Assembly: GCA_905233785.1 (NCBI GenBank)
Contig: CAJOCV010000118.1
Location: 1,300-6,882 of the forward strand
DNA length: 5,583 nt
Reading direction: 5' to 3'
DNA from: an uncultured Oscillospiraceae bacterium
GTDB lineage: Bacteria > Bacillota > Clostridia > Oscillospirales > Oscillospiraceae
The position numbers were made by a program, and so were the translations under genes. Every line of letters begins with the position of its first letter. Position 1 is the stretch's first letter. Positions 1-5,468 of this stretch are shown here, one piece after another. The notes beneath the pieces were generated by a model that was given only the letters and a program-made list of their open reading frames with translations, did no database searches and had not been told where the DNA came from.

Positions 1-1347
1 AAGGACTACAACCACCCCTGCGTGGTGCTCTACTCCACCGGCAACGAGGTGGCCGAGACCGCCCAGCCCAAGGGCATCCAGCTTGCCAAGGACATGACCG
101 AGCTTCTGCATCAGCTTGACGACACGCGCCCGGTCACCTGCGGCGTGAACATTTTCTTCAACTTCTTAAACCACATCGGCTTCGGCCAGTACTCCGACGA
201 GAAGGCCGCCAAGGAGGCCGAACGCGCCGCCAAGGCCAAGGCCGAGGGCAAGAAGGCGAAGGAGAGCTCCACCGGCTCCAAGTTCTTCAACGATATGGCC
301 GGGCTCTTCGGCGCGGACTTCATGAAGCTCGGCGCGACGCTGCACGGCTCGGACGTGACGACGCGCGAAGCCTTCGCCAACATGGACATCGCGGGCTACA
401 ACTACGGCGAGAAGCGCTACAAGAAGGATCTGAAAAACTATCCCGACCGCATCATCCTCGGCTCCGAGACCTTCTGCGCCGACGCCTATAAATTCTGGGA
501 GCTGGCAAAGGACAATCCCCGCCTGATCGGCGACTTTGTCTGGGCCGGCATCGACTATCTGGGCGAGGTGATGATCGGCTCCTGGGAGTACGGCGACTAC
601 GCCAAGAACTTTGACGCGGGTCTCGGCTGGATCGCGGCGGGCTCCGGGCGCATCGACCTGACCGGCAAGCCCCTGGGCGAGGCGCTCTATACCCGCGTGG
701 CGCTGGAGCGGGAGAAGGGTCCCTATCTCGCCGTGCGCCCCCTCTGCCATAAGGGCAAGCACTCCCCTTCCGCCTGGAAGATGACCAACGCCATGCCGAG
801 CTGGTCGTGGCGCGGCTGCGAGGGGAAGAAGGCGCATGTGGAGGTCTACGCCAGAGCCGCGAGCGTGGAGCTTTTTGTAAACGGAAAAAGCTGCGGCAGG
901 AAGCGCATGAAGAACAACTGCCTCTTCACCTTCCATGTCCCCTACGAAAACGGCGCGCTCGAGGCCGTGAGCTTTGACGCAAGCGGCAGAGAGATCGGGC
1001 GCGATCGCCTTGTCACCGCCGGAGAAGAGACCGTTTTGCAGGCCGTTCCCGAGGAAAAGAGCGTCAGGGCCGGGCACCTGAGCTTTATCCGCCTCAAGTT
1101 CACCGACAAAAACGGCGTCGTCAAGCCCATGGAGCGCGGCATCCTGAACGTGAGCGTGGAGGGCGGCGAGCTTGTGGGTCTCGGCAGCGCCTGCCCCTTC
1201 TATGAGCTGAGCTATCTTGACACGAAGTGCGACACCTACTACGGCGAAGCCCTCGCCATCGTCCGCGCGGGCGACAAGGGCACAGTGAAGCTCACCGCCG
1301 CGAGCGGCGCCCTGCGCGCCGAGGCTGTGGTAAGCGTGAGTGCGTGA
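1..1347 (+). CDS. Glycoside hydrolase family 2 protein, C-terminal 448 residues (5' end outside window)
   Basis: A retaining exo-glycosidase of the GH2 (beta-galactosidase-like) clan. The window opens inside the TIM barrel, and the frame is open from base 1 (KDYNHPCVVLYSTGNE), so the GTG at 22 is not a start. Residue numbers count from codon 1. E16 in the GNE motif is the expected acid/base and E156 in ILGSETF the expected nucleophile. Between them lies a Lys/Ala/Glu-rich charged stretch at about 67-88. The barrel ends near 220-235. A DUF4982-like beta-sandwich follows (about 275-345, with VEVYARA and VELFVNGKS), then a C-terminal Ig-like GH2 domain (about 350-447) ending at TGA. I see no N-x-K motif after the nucleophile of the kind that recognises glucuronate in beta-glucuronidases, so a galactosidase-type or other specificity is as likely. 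Whether it is secreted cannot be judged without the N-terminus. It is convergent with the ATP-cone gene. Confidence 0.9.
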   Translation, partial: KDYNHPCVVLYSTGNEVAETAQPKGIQLAKDMTELLHQLDDTRPVTCGVNIFFNFLNHIGFGQYSDEKAAKEAERAAKAKAEGKKAKESSTGSKFFNDMAGLFGADFMKLGATLHGSDVTTREAFANMDIAGYNYGEKRYKKDLKNYPDRIILGSETFCADAYKFWELAKDNPRLIGDFVWAGIDYLGEVMIGSWEYGDYAKNFDAGLGWIAAGSGRIDLTGKPLGEALYTRVALEREKGPYLAVRPLCHKGKHSPSAWKMTNAMPSWSWRGCEGKKAHVEVYARAASVELFVNGKSCGRKRMKNNCLFTFHVPYENGALEAVSFDASGREIGRDRLVTAGEETVLQAVPEEKSVRAGHLSFIRLKFTDKNGVVKPMERGILNVSVEGGELVGLGSACPFYELSYLDTKCDTYYGEALAIVRAGDKGTVKLTAASGALRAEAVVSVSA

Positions 1348-1395
1348 TCAGTGGCTCGTAGGGGCGACCCTTGTGGTCTACGGCAAAATTTTATT

Positions 1396-1438
1396 GCAAA
1401 AAGAACGGGCGAAGCCGTACAATCCACGGCTTCGCCCG
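1396..1438 (-). terminator. Rho-independent terminator of the ATP-cone gene
   Basis: A perfect 13-bp stem, CGGGCGAAGCCGT (1406-1418) with ACGGCTTCGCCCG (1426-1438), has a 7-nt loop. Read on the minus strand it is followed at once by TTCTTTTTGC (1396-1405), the expected U-rich tail. On the plus strand it is followed by AACTCTTC, a poor tail, so it serves the minus gene best and may only weakly stop GH2 transcripts. The rest of 1348-1462 holds no gene. A short GGGGCGACC...GGTC motif at 1361-1378 could be a decayed dispersed repeat, but one copy is not enough to say. Confidence 0.8.
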
Positions 1439-1463
1439 AACTCTTCACTGGTCACTGGCCACT
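1439..1463 (-). repeat. Heptad repeat array at the stop codon of the ATP-cone gene
   Basis: On the minus strand three 7-bp units read AGTGGCC (1457-1463), AGTGACC (1450-1456) and AGTGAAG (1443-1449), followed by AGTT (1439-1442) and then directly by the terminator hairpin. The first base of the first unit is the last A of the TAA stop codon. The same unit plus AGTT layout occurs in the right arm of the element at 3377-3489, and a related array is at 4700-4727. Confidence 0.75.
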
Positions 1464-1726
1464 TATTTTTTATACTCGGCGTAGAGCTTTGCGGTCTGAC
1501 GCAGACCCTTCTCCTTCAAGATGGCGATCACGCACTCGCGCACTTCTTTGGTCGTGATGATCTTATTCTTGAGCGTGACACGCTGGAAGACCTGATCCGC
1601 GATGCCGTCGGCCTGCGCCTCCGTCAGCGTCTCAAAGGGCGCGGCGGCGTTCGCGGCCAGGATACTGCGCTTCACATGCTCGTCGTCGTACACGACAACG
1701 CTCCCGTTTCTCTTGGTGACTTTCAT
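1463..1726 (-). CDS. Stand-alone ATP-cone domain protein (87 aa)
   Basis: The whole protein is one ATP-cone, the nucleotide-binding module found at the N-terminus of ribonucleotide reductases (NrdA, NrdD) and in the repressor NrdR. The family signature is near the N-terminus (KRNG, residues 5-8, then VVVYD), followed by the helical part with LTEAQADGIADQV and ITTKEVRECVIAILKE, ending in LYAEYKK. It has neither the zinc ribbon of NrdR nor a reductase catalytic domain. The coding region runs straight into a repeat and a terminator, so it is a complete small gene, not a truncated reductase in this contig. The ATG at 1724-1726 has a purine-rich site GGGGAGGGG (1732-1740) 5 nt upstream. A role as a nucleotide sensor or partner in trans is inference. 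Domain identity is firm, function unknown. Confidence 0.85.
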   Translation of the reverse strand: MKVTKRNGSVVVYDDEHVKRSILAANAAAPFETLTEAQADGIADQVFQRVTLKNKIITTKEVRECVIAILKEKGLRQTAKLYAEYKK

Positions 1727-1768
1727 GCGATCCCCTCCCCGGCCTGATTTTCCGAATGGTGTGCTTTC

Positions 1769-1796
1769 ATTATAGCACAGTTTTTACGGAAAACAA
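1769..1796 (-). promoter_or_regulatory. Promoter of the ATP-cone gene (extended -10)
   Basis: On the minus strand a perfect TATAAT (1769-1774) is preceded by TGC, which makes an extended -10. A weak -35 TTGTTT (1791-1796) lies 16 bp upstream. Transcription would begin near 1762, leaving a leader of about 35 nt. It lies just after the uxuB stop, so the ATP-cone gene has its own transcription. No clear terminator separates it from uxuB, so read-through from the uxu genes is also possible. Confidence 0.7.
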
Positions 1797-1816
1797 GCGC
1801 CCGGCGATGGGGAATG

Positions 1817-3349
1817 TCAGAGATTCACATACTTGTGCAGCGTCGCGCGCACGGCGCCGGGGCCGGCGGTAAGCTCCGTGAAGTAGCCGCAGACCCTTTC
1901 GGCAAGCCCGACCTCAACGAGATCGACCCCGAAGATGGTCTTATTCCGCAGCAGACCCTCAAGCTTTGCGCAGTCGGGCTTCTCGCCCAGCTTCACGTCT
2001 GCGACGAAGGGCTGCGCGGTGCTCAGCAGCGGATCGGGGGAGGGCTCGAAGGACTCGCCCCTGTCGTCGATCGCCATGAGGTAGCGGAGCCAGCCCGCGT
2101 GCACCAGCGGGATGAGCTTGAGCTCCTCGACCTTGAGCGTGTCGGAGGCGAGGTAGGCCTTGATGGTCTCACCGAAGCGAATGGGCAGCTTTTGGGAGGT
2201 GTCGGTGGCGATGCGCTGGGGCGTATCGGGCAGGAAGGGGTTCGGGATACGAACCTTTACCACGGTGTCGATGAAGTCCCGGGGCTTGATGATGCCGGGG
2301 TCGGTCACAACGGGCAGACCCTCCTGGTAGCCGATCCGCTCCACCAGCTTGCGGAGGTCTTCGTCCTTCATCTCCTGCCAGATATGCTCATAGCCCAGCA
2401 GGCAGCCGTAGACGGCAAGCGCGGTGTGCAGAGGGTTGAGGCAGGTGCAGACCTTCATGCGCTCCACCTTGTCCACGGTCTCGCGATCGGTGAAGTAGAT
2501 GCCCGCCTTCTCGAGGCAGGGGCGGCCGTTGGGGAAGTGATCCTCGATGACGAGATACTCGCTCTCCTCGGCGTTGACGAAGGGCGTTCCGGCCTCAAGC
2601 CCGTCCTGCGCCAGCATCGCGGCGACGGAGGCGTCGGGACCCGGGGTGATCTTGTCGATCATCGACCAGGGGAAGCTGACGGATTCTTCGAGCCAGGCAT
2701 TGAAGCCCTCGCCGCCCCAGGCTTTGGCAAAGCAGGTGATCGCGGCCTTGAGCTTGTCGCCGTTGTGGGAGCAGTTATCCATGCTGACCATGGCGAGAGG
2801 GGCTTTGTTCTTCTGATAGCGGGCGCAGAGCAGGGCGGTGAGCTTGCCCATGTAGGTCTTGGCATTCTCCGGGGAAGCGGCAAGATCGGCGGCAACATCG
2901 GGCAGCAACTCGCCCTTCGCGTCATAGAGGGCGTAGCCCTTCTCGGTGATGGTGAAGGACACCATCTGCAGGCTGGGATTTTCAAAGATCTCCTGCAAAC
3001 GCGCTTCGTTTCCGTAGAGGTAGACCTTCTCGGCGATGGAGCCGACCACGGCCTTCTCCACCGCGCCGTCGGCCTTCAGCGTCACCTTGACGGTGAGGTT
3101 GTCGTTTGCCTCGGGCTTCTTCTCGCGGCGCTCGGCGGCGATGATGCCGGTCTCGCAGAGCCCCTGATCCAGCAGGCGCTGGCAGGCGTCGGCCTGGAAG
3201 GCCTTGAAGATATTGCCCGCGCCGAAGTGCAGCCAGGTGGGGTTTTTGACGGTCTTTGCGACCATCGCGTCACGGTCAAACCGCGGCAGACGGTAGCCCT
3301 TGGCTTCCCACGCCGCGCGGTTTTTGATGGATTCGTTATTCAGAAGCAT
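1817..3349 (-). CDS. uxuB: Mannitol dehydrogenase family oxidoreductase, probable fructuronate reductase (D-mannonate oxidoreductase)
   Basis: A cytosolic NAD(P)-dependent long-chain polyol dehydrogenase of 510 residues, within the range I expect for this family. It would interconvert D-fructuronate and D-mannonate. The N-terminal Rossmann domain has the dinucleotide loop HFGAGNIFKA (residues 41-50) and the family motif SMDNCSHNG (189-197). The C-terminal helical domain carries the catalytic set as K299, N305 and H308 in MKVCTCLNPLHTALA. The spacing is K-x5-N-x2-H, one residue longer than the K-x4-N-x2-H I recall for mannitol 2-dehydrogenase and E. coli UxuB. A conserved-looking QKLPIRFGETI follows at about 386-396. 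The ATG at 3347-3349 has AAAGGAG 8 nt upstream; a TTG start 18 nt further up would lie on top of that site and is rejected. The substrate is assigned mainly because uxuA is the neighbour; another hexonate is possible. Confidence 0.85.
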   Translation of the reverse strand: MLLNNESIKNRAAWEAKGYRLPRFDRDAMVAKTVKNPTWLHFGAGNIFKAFQADACQRLLDQGLCETGIIAAERREKKPEANDNLTVKVTLKADGAVEKAVVGSIAEKVYLYGNEARLQEIFENPSLQMVSFTITEKGYALYDAKGELLPDVAADLAASPENAKTYMGKLTALLCARYQKNKAPLAMVSMDNCSHNGDKLKAAITCFAKAWGGEGFNAWLEESVSFPWSMIDKITPGPDASVAAMLAQDGLEAGTPFVNAEESEYLVIEDHFPNGRPCLEKAGIYFTDRETVDKVERMKVCTCLNPLHTALAVYGCLLGYEHIWQEMKDEDLRKLVERIGYQEGLPVVTDPGIIKPRDFIDTVVKVRIPNPFLPDTPQRIATDTSQKLPIRFGETIKAYLASDTLKVEELKLIPLVHAGWLRYLMAIDDRGESFEPSPDPLLSTAQPFVADVKLGEKPDCAKLEGLLRNKTIFGVDLVEVGLAERVCGYFTELTAGPGAVRATLHKYVNL

Positions 3350-3357
3350 AGAAATAT

Positions 3358-3364
3358 CTCCTTT
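3358..3364 (-). promoter_or_regulatory. Ribosome binding site of uxuB
   Basis: AAAGGAG on the minus strand, 8 nt before the ATG at 3347-3349. It decides the start: the upstream in-frame TTG at 3365-3367 directly abuts this site, and its codons would be made of it. Confidence 0.8.
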
Positions 3365-3376
3365 CAATATTTCCTC

Positions 3377-3489
3377 AGTGAATAGTGAAGAGTGAAGAGT
3401 GAAAAGTTATGGTGTCGCTTCGCGACGATTATAATCCGTCCCCGAAGGGGACACCTTAACTATTCACTATTCTCTGTTCACTTTTCACT
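3377..3489. repeat. 113-bp two-armed inverted repeat element built from heptads, MITE-like
   Basis: The left arm (3377-3416) is four head-to-tail 7-mers AGTGAAN, then AGTT and ATGGTGTC. The right arm (3450-3489), read on the minus strand, has the same plan: AGTGAAA, AGTGAAC, AGAGAAT, AGTGAAT, AGTT, AAGGTGTC. The 40-nt arms match at 34 positions. Inside each arm end sits a small TTC/GAA-loop hairpin, GTCGC-TTC-GCGAC (3414-3426) and GTCCCC-GAA-GGGGAC (3438-3452). The stem sequences differ but both pair. The centre is a perfect palindrome GATTATAATC (3427-3436). There is no coding capacity, and I could not see a clean target duplication. It fills the uxuA-uxuB gap, and its right end supplies the uxuA stop codon. 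I see no U-run after it on the minus strand, so it is not an obvious terminator. Confidence 0.8.
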
Positions 3490-4560
3490 TTCCATCATGT
3501 CCCACGCGCCGAGCATGTACATGATGCCGAGGGCGCGGTCGTACAGGCCGTAGCCGGGGCGCACGTTGCCGGGCTTCTCGTCCCAGAGGTGACGGCCGTG
3601 GTCGGGGCGGATGTAACCCTCGTAGCCGCAGTCGTGATAGGCGCGCAGAATGTCGAGAATGCCGGTGTCGCCGTCGCAGTCGCGGTGGCTGGCCTCGGAG
3701 AAGTCGCCGTTCGGGAAATGCTTGACATTGCGGATGTGGGCGAAGGCGATGCGGTCGCAGTGCTTGCGGACGATCGCGGCGACGTTGTTCGCGGGATTGG
3801 CGTTTAAGGAGCCGGAGCAGAGCGTCAGGCAGTTGTAGGGATCGTCCACCATCTTGAGGAAGCGGTCGATGCTCTCGGCGTCCACCAGCAGACGGGGCAG
3901 ACCGAAGATGTCCCAGGGGGGATCGTCCATGTGCACGGCCATCTTGATGTCGCACTCATGGCAGACGGGCATCAGCTTTTCGAGGAAGTACTTGAAGTTC
4001 TCCCAGAGCTTTTCCTTGGTCACGTCCTTGTAGGCCTCAAACAGCTCATCCAGCTTCGCCATGCGCTCGGGCTCCCAGCCCGGGAAGGTCATGTGGTATT
4101 TCTCGGTGAAGCTCATGACGTAGTCCGCCATCTCCTTGGGGTCGTCCTGGATCATGTCCTTCTGGTAATAAAGCGCGGTGGAGCCGTCGCCCACGGGATG
4201 GAAAAGGTCGGAGCGCGTCCAGTCAAAAATGGGCATGAAGTTGTAGCAGATCACCTTCACGCCGAAGGGGGCGAGGTTGCGAATGGTCTGGATGTAGTTT
4301 TCGATGTACTTGTCACGGCTGGGGAGACCGATCTTGATGTCGTCGTGCACGTTCACAGACTCCACCACGTCAGCGTTGAAGCCCGCGGCGCGAATCTGAT
4401 CGACGACCTTTTTGATCTCCTCCGGCTGCCAGATCTCGCCGGGCAGCTTGTCATGCAGCGCCCAGACGATGGTGCTCACGCCGGGGATCTGCCGAATGTC
4501 GCTGAGAGAAATTTTGTCGTTTCCTTCGCCGTACCAGCGAAAACCCATTTGCATTGCCAT
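3478..4560 (-). CDS. uxuA: Mannonate dehydratase
   Basis: Cytosolic, metal-dependent TIM-barrel enzyme (EC 4.2.1.8) that removes water from D-mannonate to give 2-keto-3-deoxygluconate. The 360 residues cover the family from its N-terminal MGFRWYGEGND (5-15) to the C-terminal helix. Family motifs include STIVWALHD (29-37), CYNFMPIFDWTRSDL (105-119), AVHMDDPPWDIFGLPR (208-223), CSGSLNANPANN (248-259), HIRNVKHFPNGDFSE (275-289) and YIRPDHGRH (316-324). H210, C248, H275 and D320 are the probable Mn-binding set, from family knowledge. The ATG at 4558-4560 has GGAGGG (4566-4571) 5 nt upstream. The last residues S358-E359-K360 and the TGA stop are encoded by the heptad repeat of the neighbouring element. 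It is probably cotranscribed with uxuB, 128 nt downstream, across that element. Identity is very secure. Confidence 0.96.
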   Translation of the reverse strand: MAMQMGFRWYGEGNDKISLSDIRQIPGVSTIVWALHDKLPGEIWQPEEIKKVVDQIRAAGFNADVVESVNVHDDIKIGLPSRDKYIENYIQTIRNLAPFGVKVICYNFMPIFDWTRSDLFHPVGDGSTALYYQKDMIQDDPKEMADYVMSFTEKYHMTFPGWEPERMAKLDELFEAYKDVTKEKLWENFKYFLEKLMPVCHECDIKMAVHMDDPPWDIFGLPRLLVDAESIDRFLKMVDDPYNCLTLCSGSLNANPANNVAAIVRKHCDRIAFAHIRNVKHFPNGDFSEASHRDCDGDTGILDILRAYHDCGYEGYIRPDHGRHLWDEKPGNVRPGYGLYDRALGIMYMLGAWDMMESEK

Positions 4561-4579
4561 AAAATCCCTCCGTCATATT

Positions 4580-4607
4580 TTTATATAGAAAATCGGCTTT
4601 TGGTCTA
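4580..4607 (-). promoter_or_regulatory. Probable uxuA(-uxuB) promoter
   Basis: On the minus strand -10 TATAAA (4580-4585) and a partial -35 TAGACC (4602-4607, 4 of 6 to consensus) are 16 bp apart. The start site would fall a few bases before the uxuA ribosome site. The region is strikingly AT-rich compared with the genes, and it lies after the regulator's terminator, so uxuA is probably transcribed separately from the regulator. Other -10-like boxes in this stretch are possible. Confidence 0.5.
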
Positions 4608-4622
4608 CTAATATCCTAATAT
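4598..4622. promoter_or_regulatory. Candidate operator for the FCD regulator at uxuA
   Basis: CTAATAT occurs twice as direct repeats (4608-4614 and 4616-4622), and TACTAATAT is shared with the dyad at the regulator's own promoter (5427-5448). Aligned on ACTA in that register, bases 4598-4619 match the dyad at 15 of 22 positions. The site overlaps the proposed -35 of uxuA, so binding would block transcription. The symmetric arms are poorly kept, so this is a suggestion only. Confidence 0.4.
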
Positions 4623-4631
4623 ATCAGTCCC

Positions 4632-4669
4632 AAAAAAGCAAGCCCTCAATTCTGTACAGAATTGAGGGC
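4632..4669 (-). terminator. Rho-independent terminator of the regulator gene (28-nt perfect palindrome)
   Basis: A perfect 28-nt palindrome (4642-4669) has half-site GCCCTCAATTCTGT followed by its reverse complement. On the minus strand it is followed by TTGCTTTTTTGG (U-run at 4632-4637), the classical terminator arrangement. It would end the regulator transcript before uxuA. On the plus strand there is no U-run and no gene to terminate. Confidence 0.85.
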
Positions 4670-4699
4670 GCATGTTTGTGCATTGTGGCGGATTTCGCT

Positions 4700-4727
4700 A
4701 TTCACTGGCCACTGACCACGATTCACT
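4700..4727 (-). repeat. Heptad repeat array at the stop codon of the regulator gene
   Basis: On the minus strand four 7-bp units read AGTGAAT (4721-4727), CGTGGTC (4714-4720), AGTGGCC (4707-4713) and AGTGAAT (4700-4706), followed by AG. The first two bases of the first unit are the AG of the TAG stop codon. The terminator palindrome lies about 30 nt further on, so the order stop codon, heptads, hairpin repeats that seen after the ATP-cone gene. Confidence 0.7.
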
Positions 4728-5409
4728 ACTCCGCGAAATATTCCGGGAACTTCTCCCGCAGCAGGTCGAGGTTTTCCCGGTAGCGGTTGAGGTGCGTATC
4801 GAGCAGCGCGAGCGCCCGCTCCGCGTCGCCCGCGAGAACGGCCTCGCTGATGGCGCGGTGATCCTCAAGGGTCTGACGCTGCACCATGCCGAGGTTTGAG
4901 AGCACGCGCATCCGCTCCACATGCTGAAGCCCCGCCATCATATGGGCGTAATTGTCCTCCCGCCCGACGCTTACGAAGGCGATGCGGTGAAAGTCGTTAT
5001 CCAGCTCCAGCAGCTTGCGCTGGTCGGGGTTCTCCGCCTCGGCGTAGTGGGCGAAGGCGCGCAGATTTTCCTCATAGCGCCATGCCCTGTCCGCATCCGG
5101 CTTTTCGCAGCAGAGGCGCAGGATCTCCTTTTCCACGGCGCAGCGGGCAAACTGCTCCATCTCCATTCGCTTTAAGTCGATGGGCGCGACAAAGGTGCCC
5201 ACCTGCGGGCGCAGCAGCACCATGTTGGCGGAGGCCAGCAGAATCAGCGCCTCCCGCACCGGGGTGCGGCTCATGTGCAGCTCCTCGGAAATCTGCTTGT
5301 CGCTCAGCGCTTCGCCGGGCTTGAAGCGCAGATGGATGATCCCGTCCCGCAGGATCTGATAGGCGCTCTCCCGCGCGTTGCCGACGGGGCGCAGACTCGT
5401 GTCGTTCAT
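4726..5409 (-). CDS. GntR-family transcriptional regulator, FCD (FadR) subfamily
   Basis: A cytosolic DNA-binding repressor-type protein of 227 residues, typical of the FCD group. The N-terminal winged helix (about residues 10-76) has the recognition region SDKQISEELHMSRTPVREAL (36-55) and the wing VGTFVAP. The C-terminal all-helical FCD domain holds the probable metal and ligand set D137, H141 (in DNDFHRIAF), H184 (EDHRA) and H206 (LDTHLNRY). Members beside uxu genes (UxuR and ExuR in E. coli are of this group) respond to hexuronates or their breakdown products, so a uronate or mannonate effector is inferred. The ATG at 5407-5409 is chosen because AGGAG (5414-5418) lies 4 nt upstream, a short but usable gap. 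The in-frame ATG at 5419-5421 has no ribosome site and would give 231 residues. It is upstream of uxuA on the same strand, separated by a terminator. Confidence 0.92.
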   Translation of the reverse strand: MNDTSLRPVGNARESAYQILRDGIIHLRFKPGEALSDKQISEELHMSRTPVREALILLASANMVLLRPQVGTFVAPIDLKRMEMEQFARCAVEKEILRLCCEKPDADRAWRYEENLRAFAHYAEAENPDQRKLLELDNDFHRIAFVSVGREDNYAHMMAGLQHVERMRVLSNLGMVQRQTLEDHRAISEAVLAGDAERALALLDTHLNRYRENLDLLREKFPEYFAE

Positions 5410-5426
5410 GGGTCTCCTCATTTGCG

Positions 5427-5448
5427 TTGTAATATACTAATATTACAA
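5427..5448. promoter_or_regulatory. Dyad operator overlapping the regulator's promoter
   Basis: TTGTAATAT (5427-5435) and its exact reverse complement ATATTACAA (5440-5448) flank a 4-nt centre (ACTA). The 9-bp perfect arms contain the GTAATAT/ATATTAC form expected of GntR/FCD sites, where GT and AC sit at the outer ends. It covers the -10 box and the probable start site, the position expected for autorepression by the product of 4726-5409. Confidence 0.75.
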
Positions 5449-5468
5449 AACGGCGGCGTCCCTGTCAA
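5440..5468 (-). promoter_or_regulatory. Promoter of the GntR/FCD regulator
   Basis: On the minus strand a perfect -35 TTGACA (5463-5468) lies 17 bp from -10 TAATAT (5440-5445). Transcription would start near 5433, giving a leader of about 24 nt to the chosen ATG. This is the strongest promoter match in the window. Confidence 0.85.

Noticed and set aside
166..1077. Open frame of 303 codons antisense to the GH2 gene
   Set aside because: Low-complexity Ala/Gly/Leu translation, and the opposite strand carries unmistakable GH2 motifs.
1..1347. Beta-glucuronidase call suggested by the uxu neighbours
   Set aside because: No N-x-K glucuronate-recognition motif is visible after the nucleophile, and the gene is convergent, not in the operon.
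1406..1438. Terminator for the GH2 gene on the plus strand
   Set aside because: The stem is strong, but the plus-strand tail AACTCTTC is not U-rich; the U-rich tail is on the minus strand.
1817..1830. A heptad repeat at the uxuB stop codon
   Set aside because: Only GTGAAT appears once, inside codons for V-N; no tandem units follow, so it looks like chance.
1814..3385. Open frame of 523 codons on the plus strand, antisense to all of uxuB
   Set aside because: It mirrors a clearly homologous gene. Its composition (rich in G, L, V, E, D) is typical of the complement of GC-rich coding sequence and I recognise no motif.
3377..3489. CRISPR array
   Set aside because: Units are 7 bp, directly adjacent, with no unique spacers.
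3931..4611. Open frame of 226 codons antisense to uxuA
   Set aside because: It is the complement of a securely identified gene and resembles no protein family I know.
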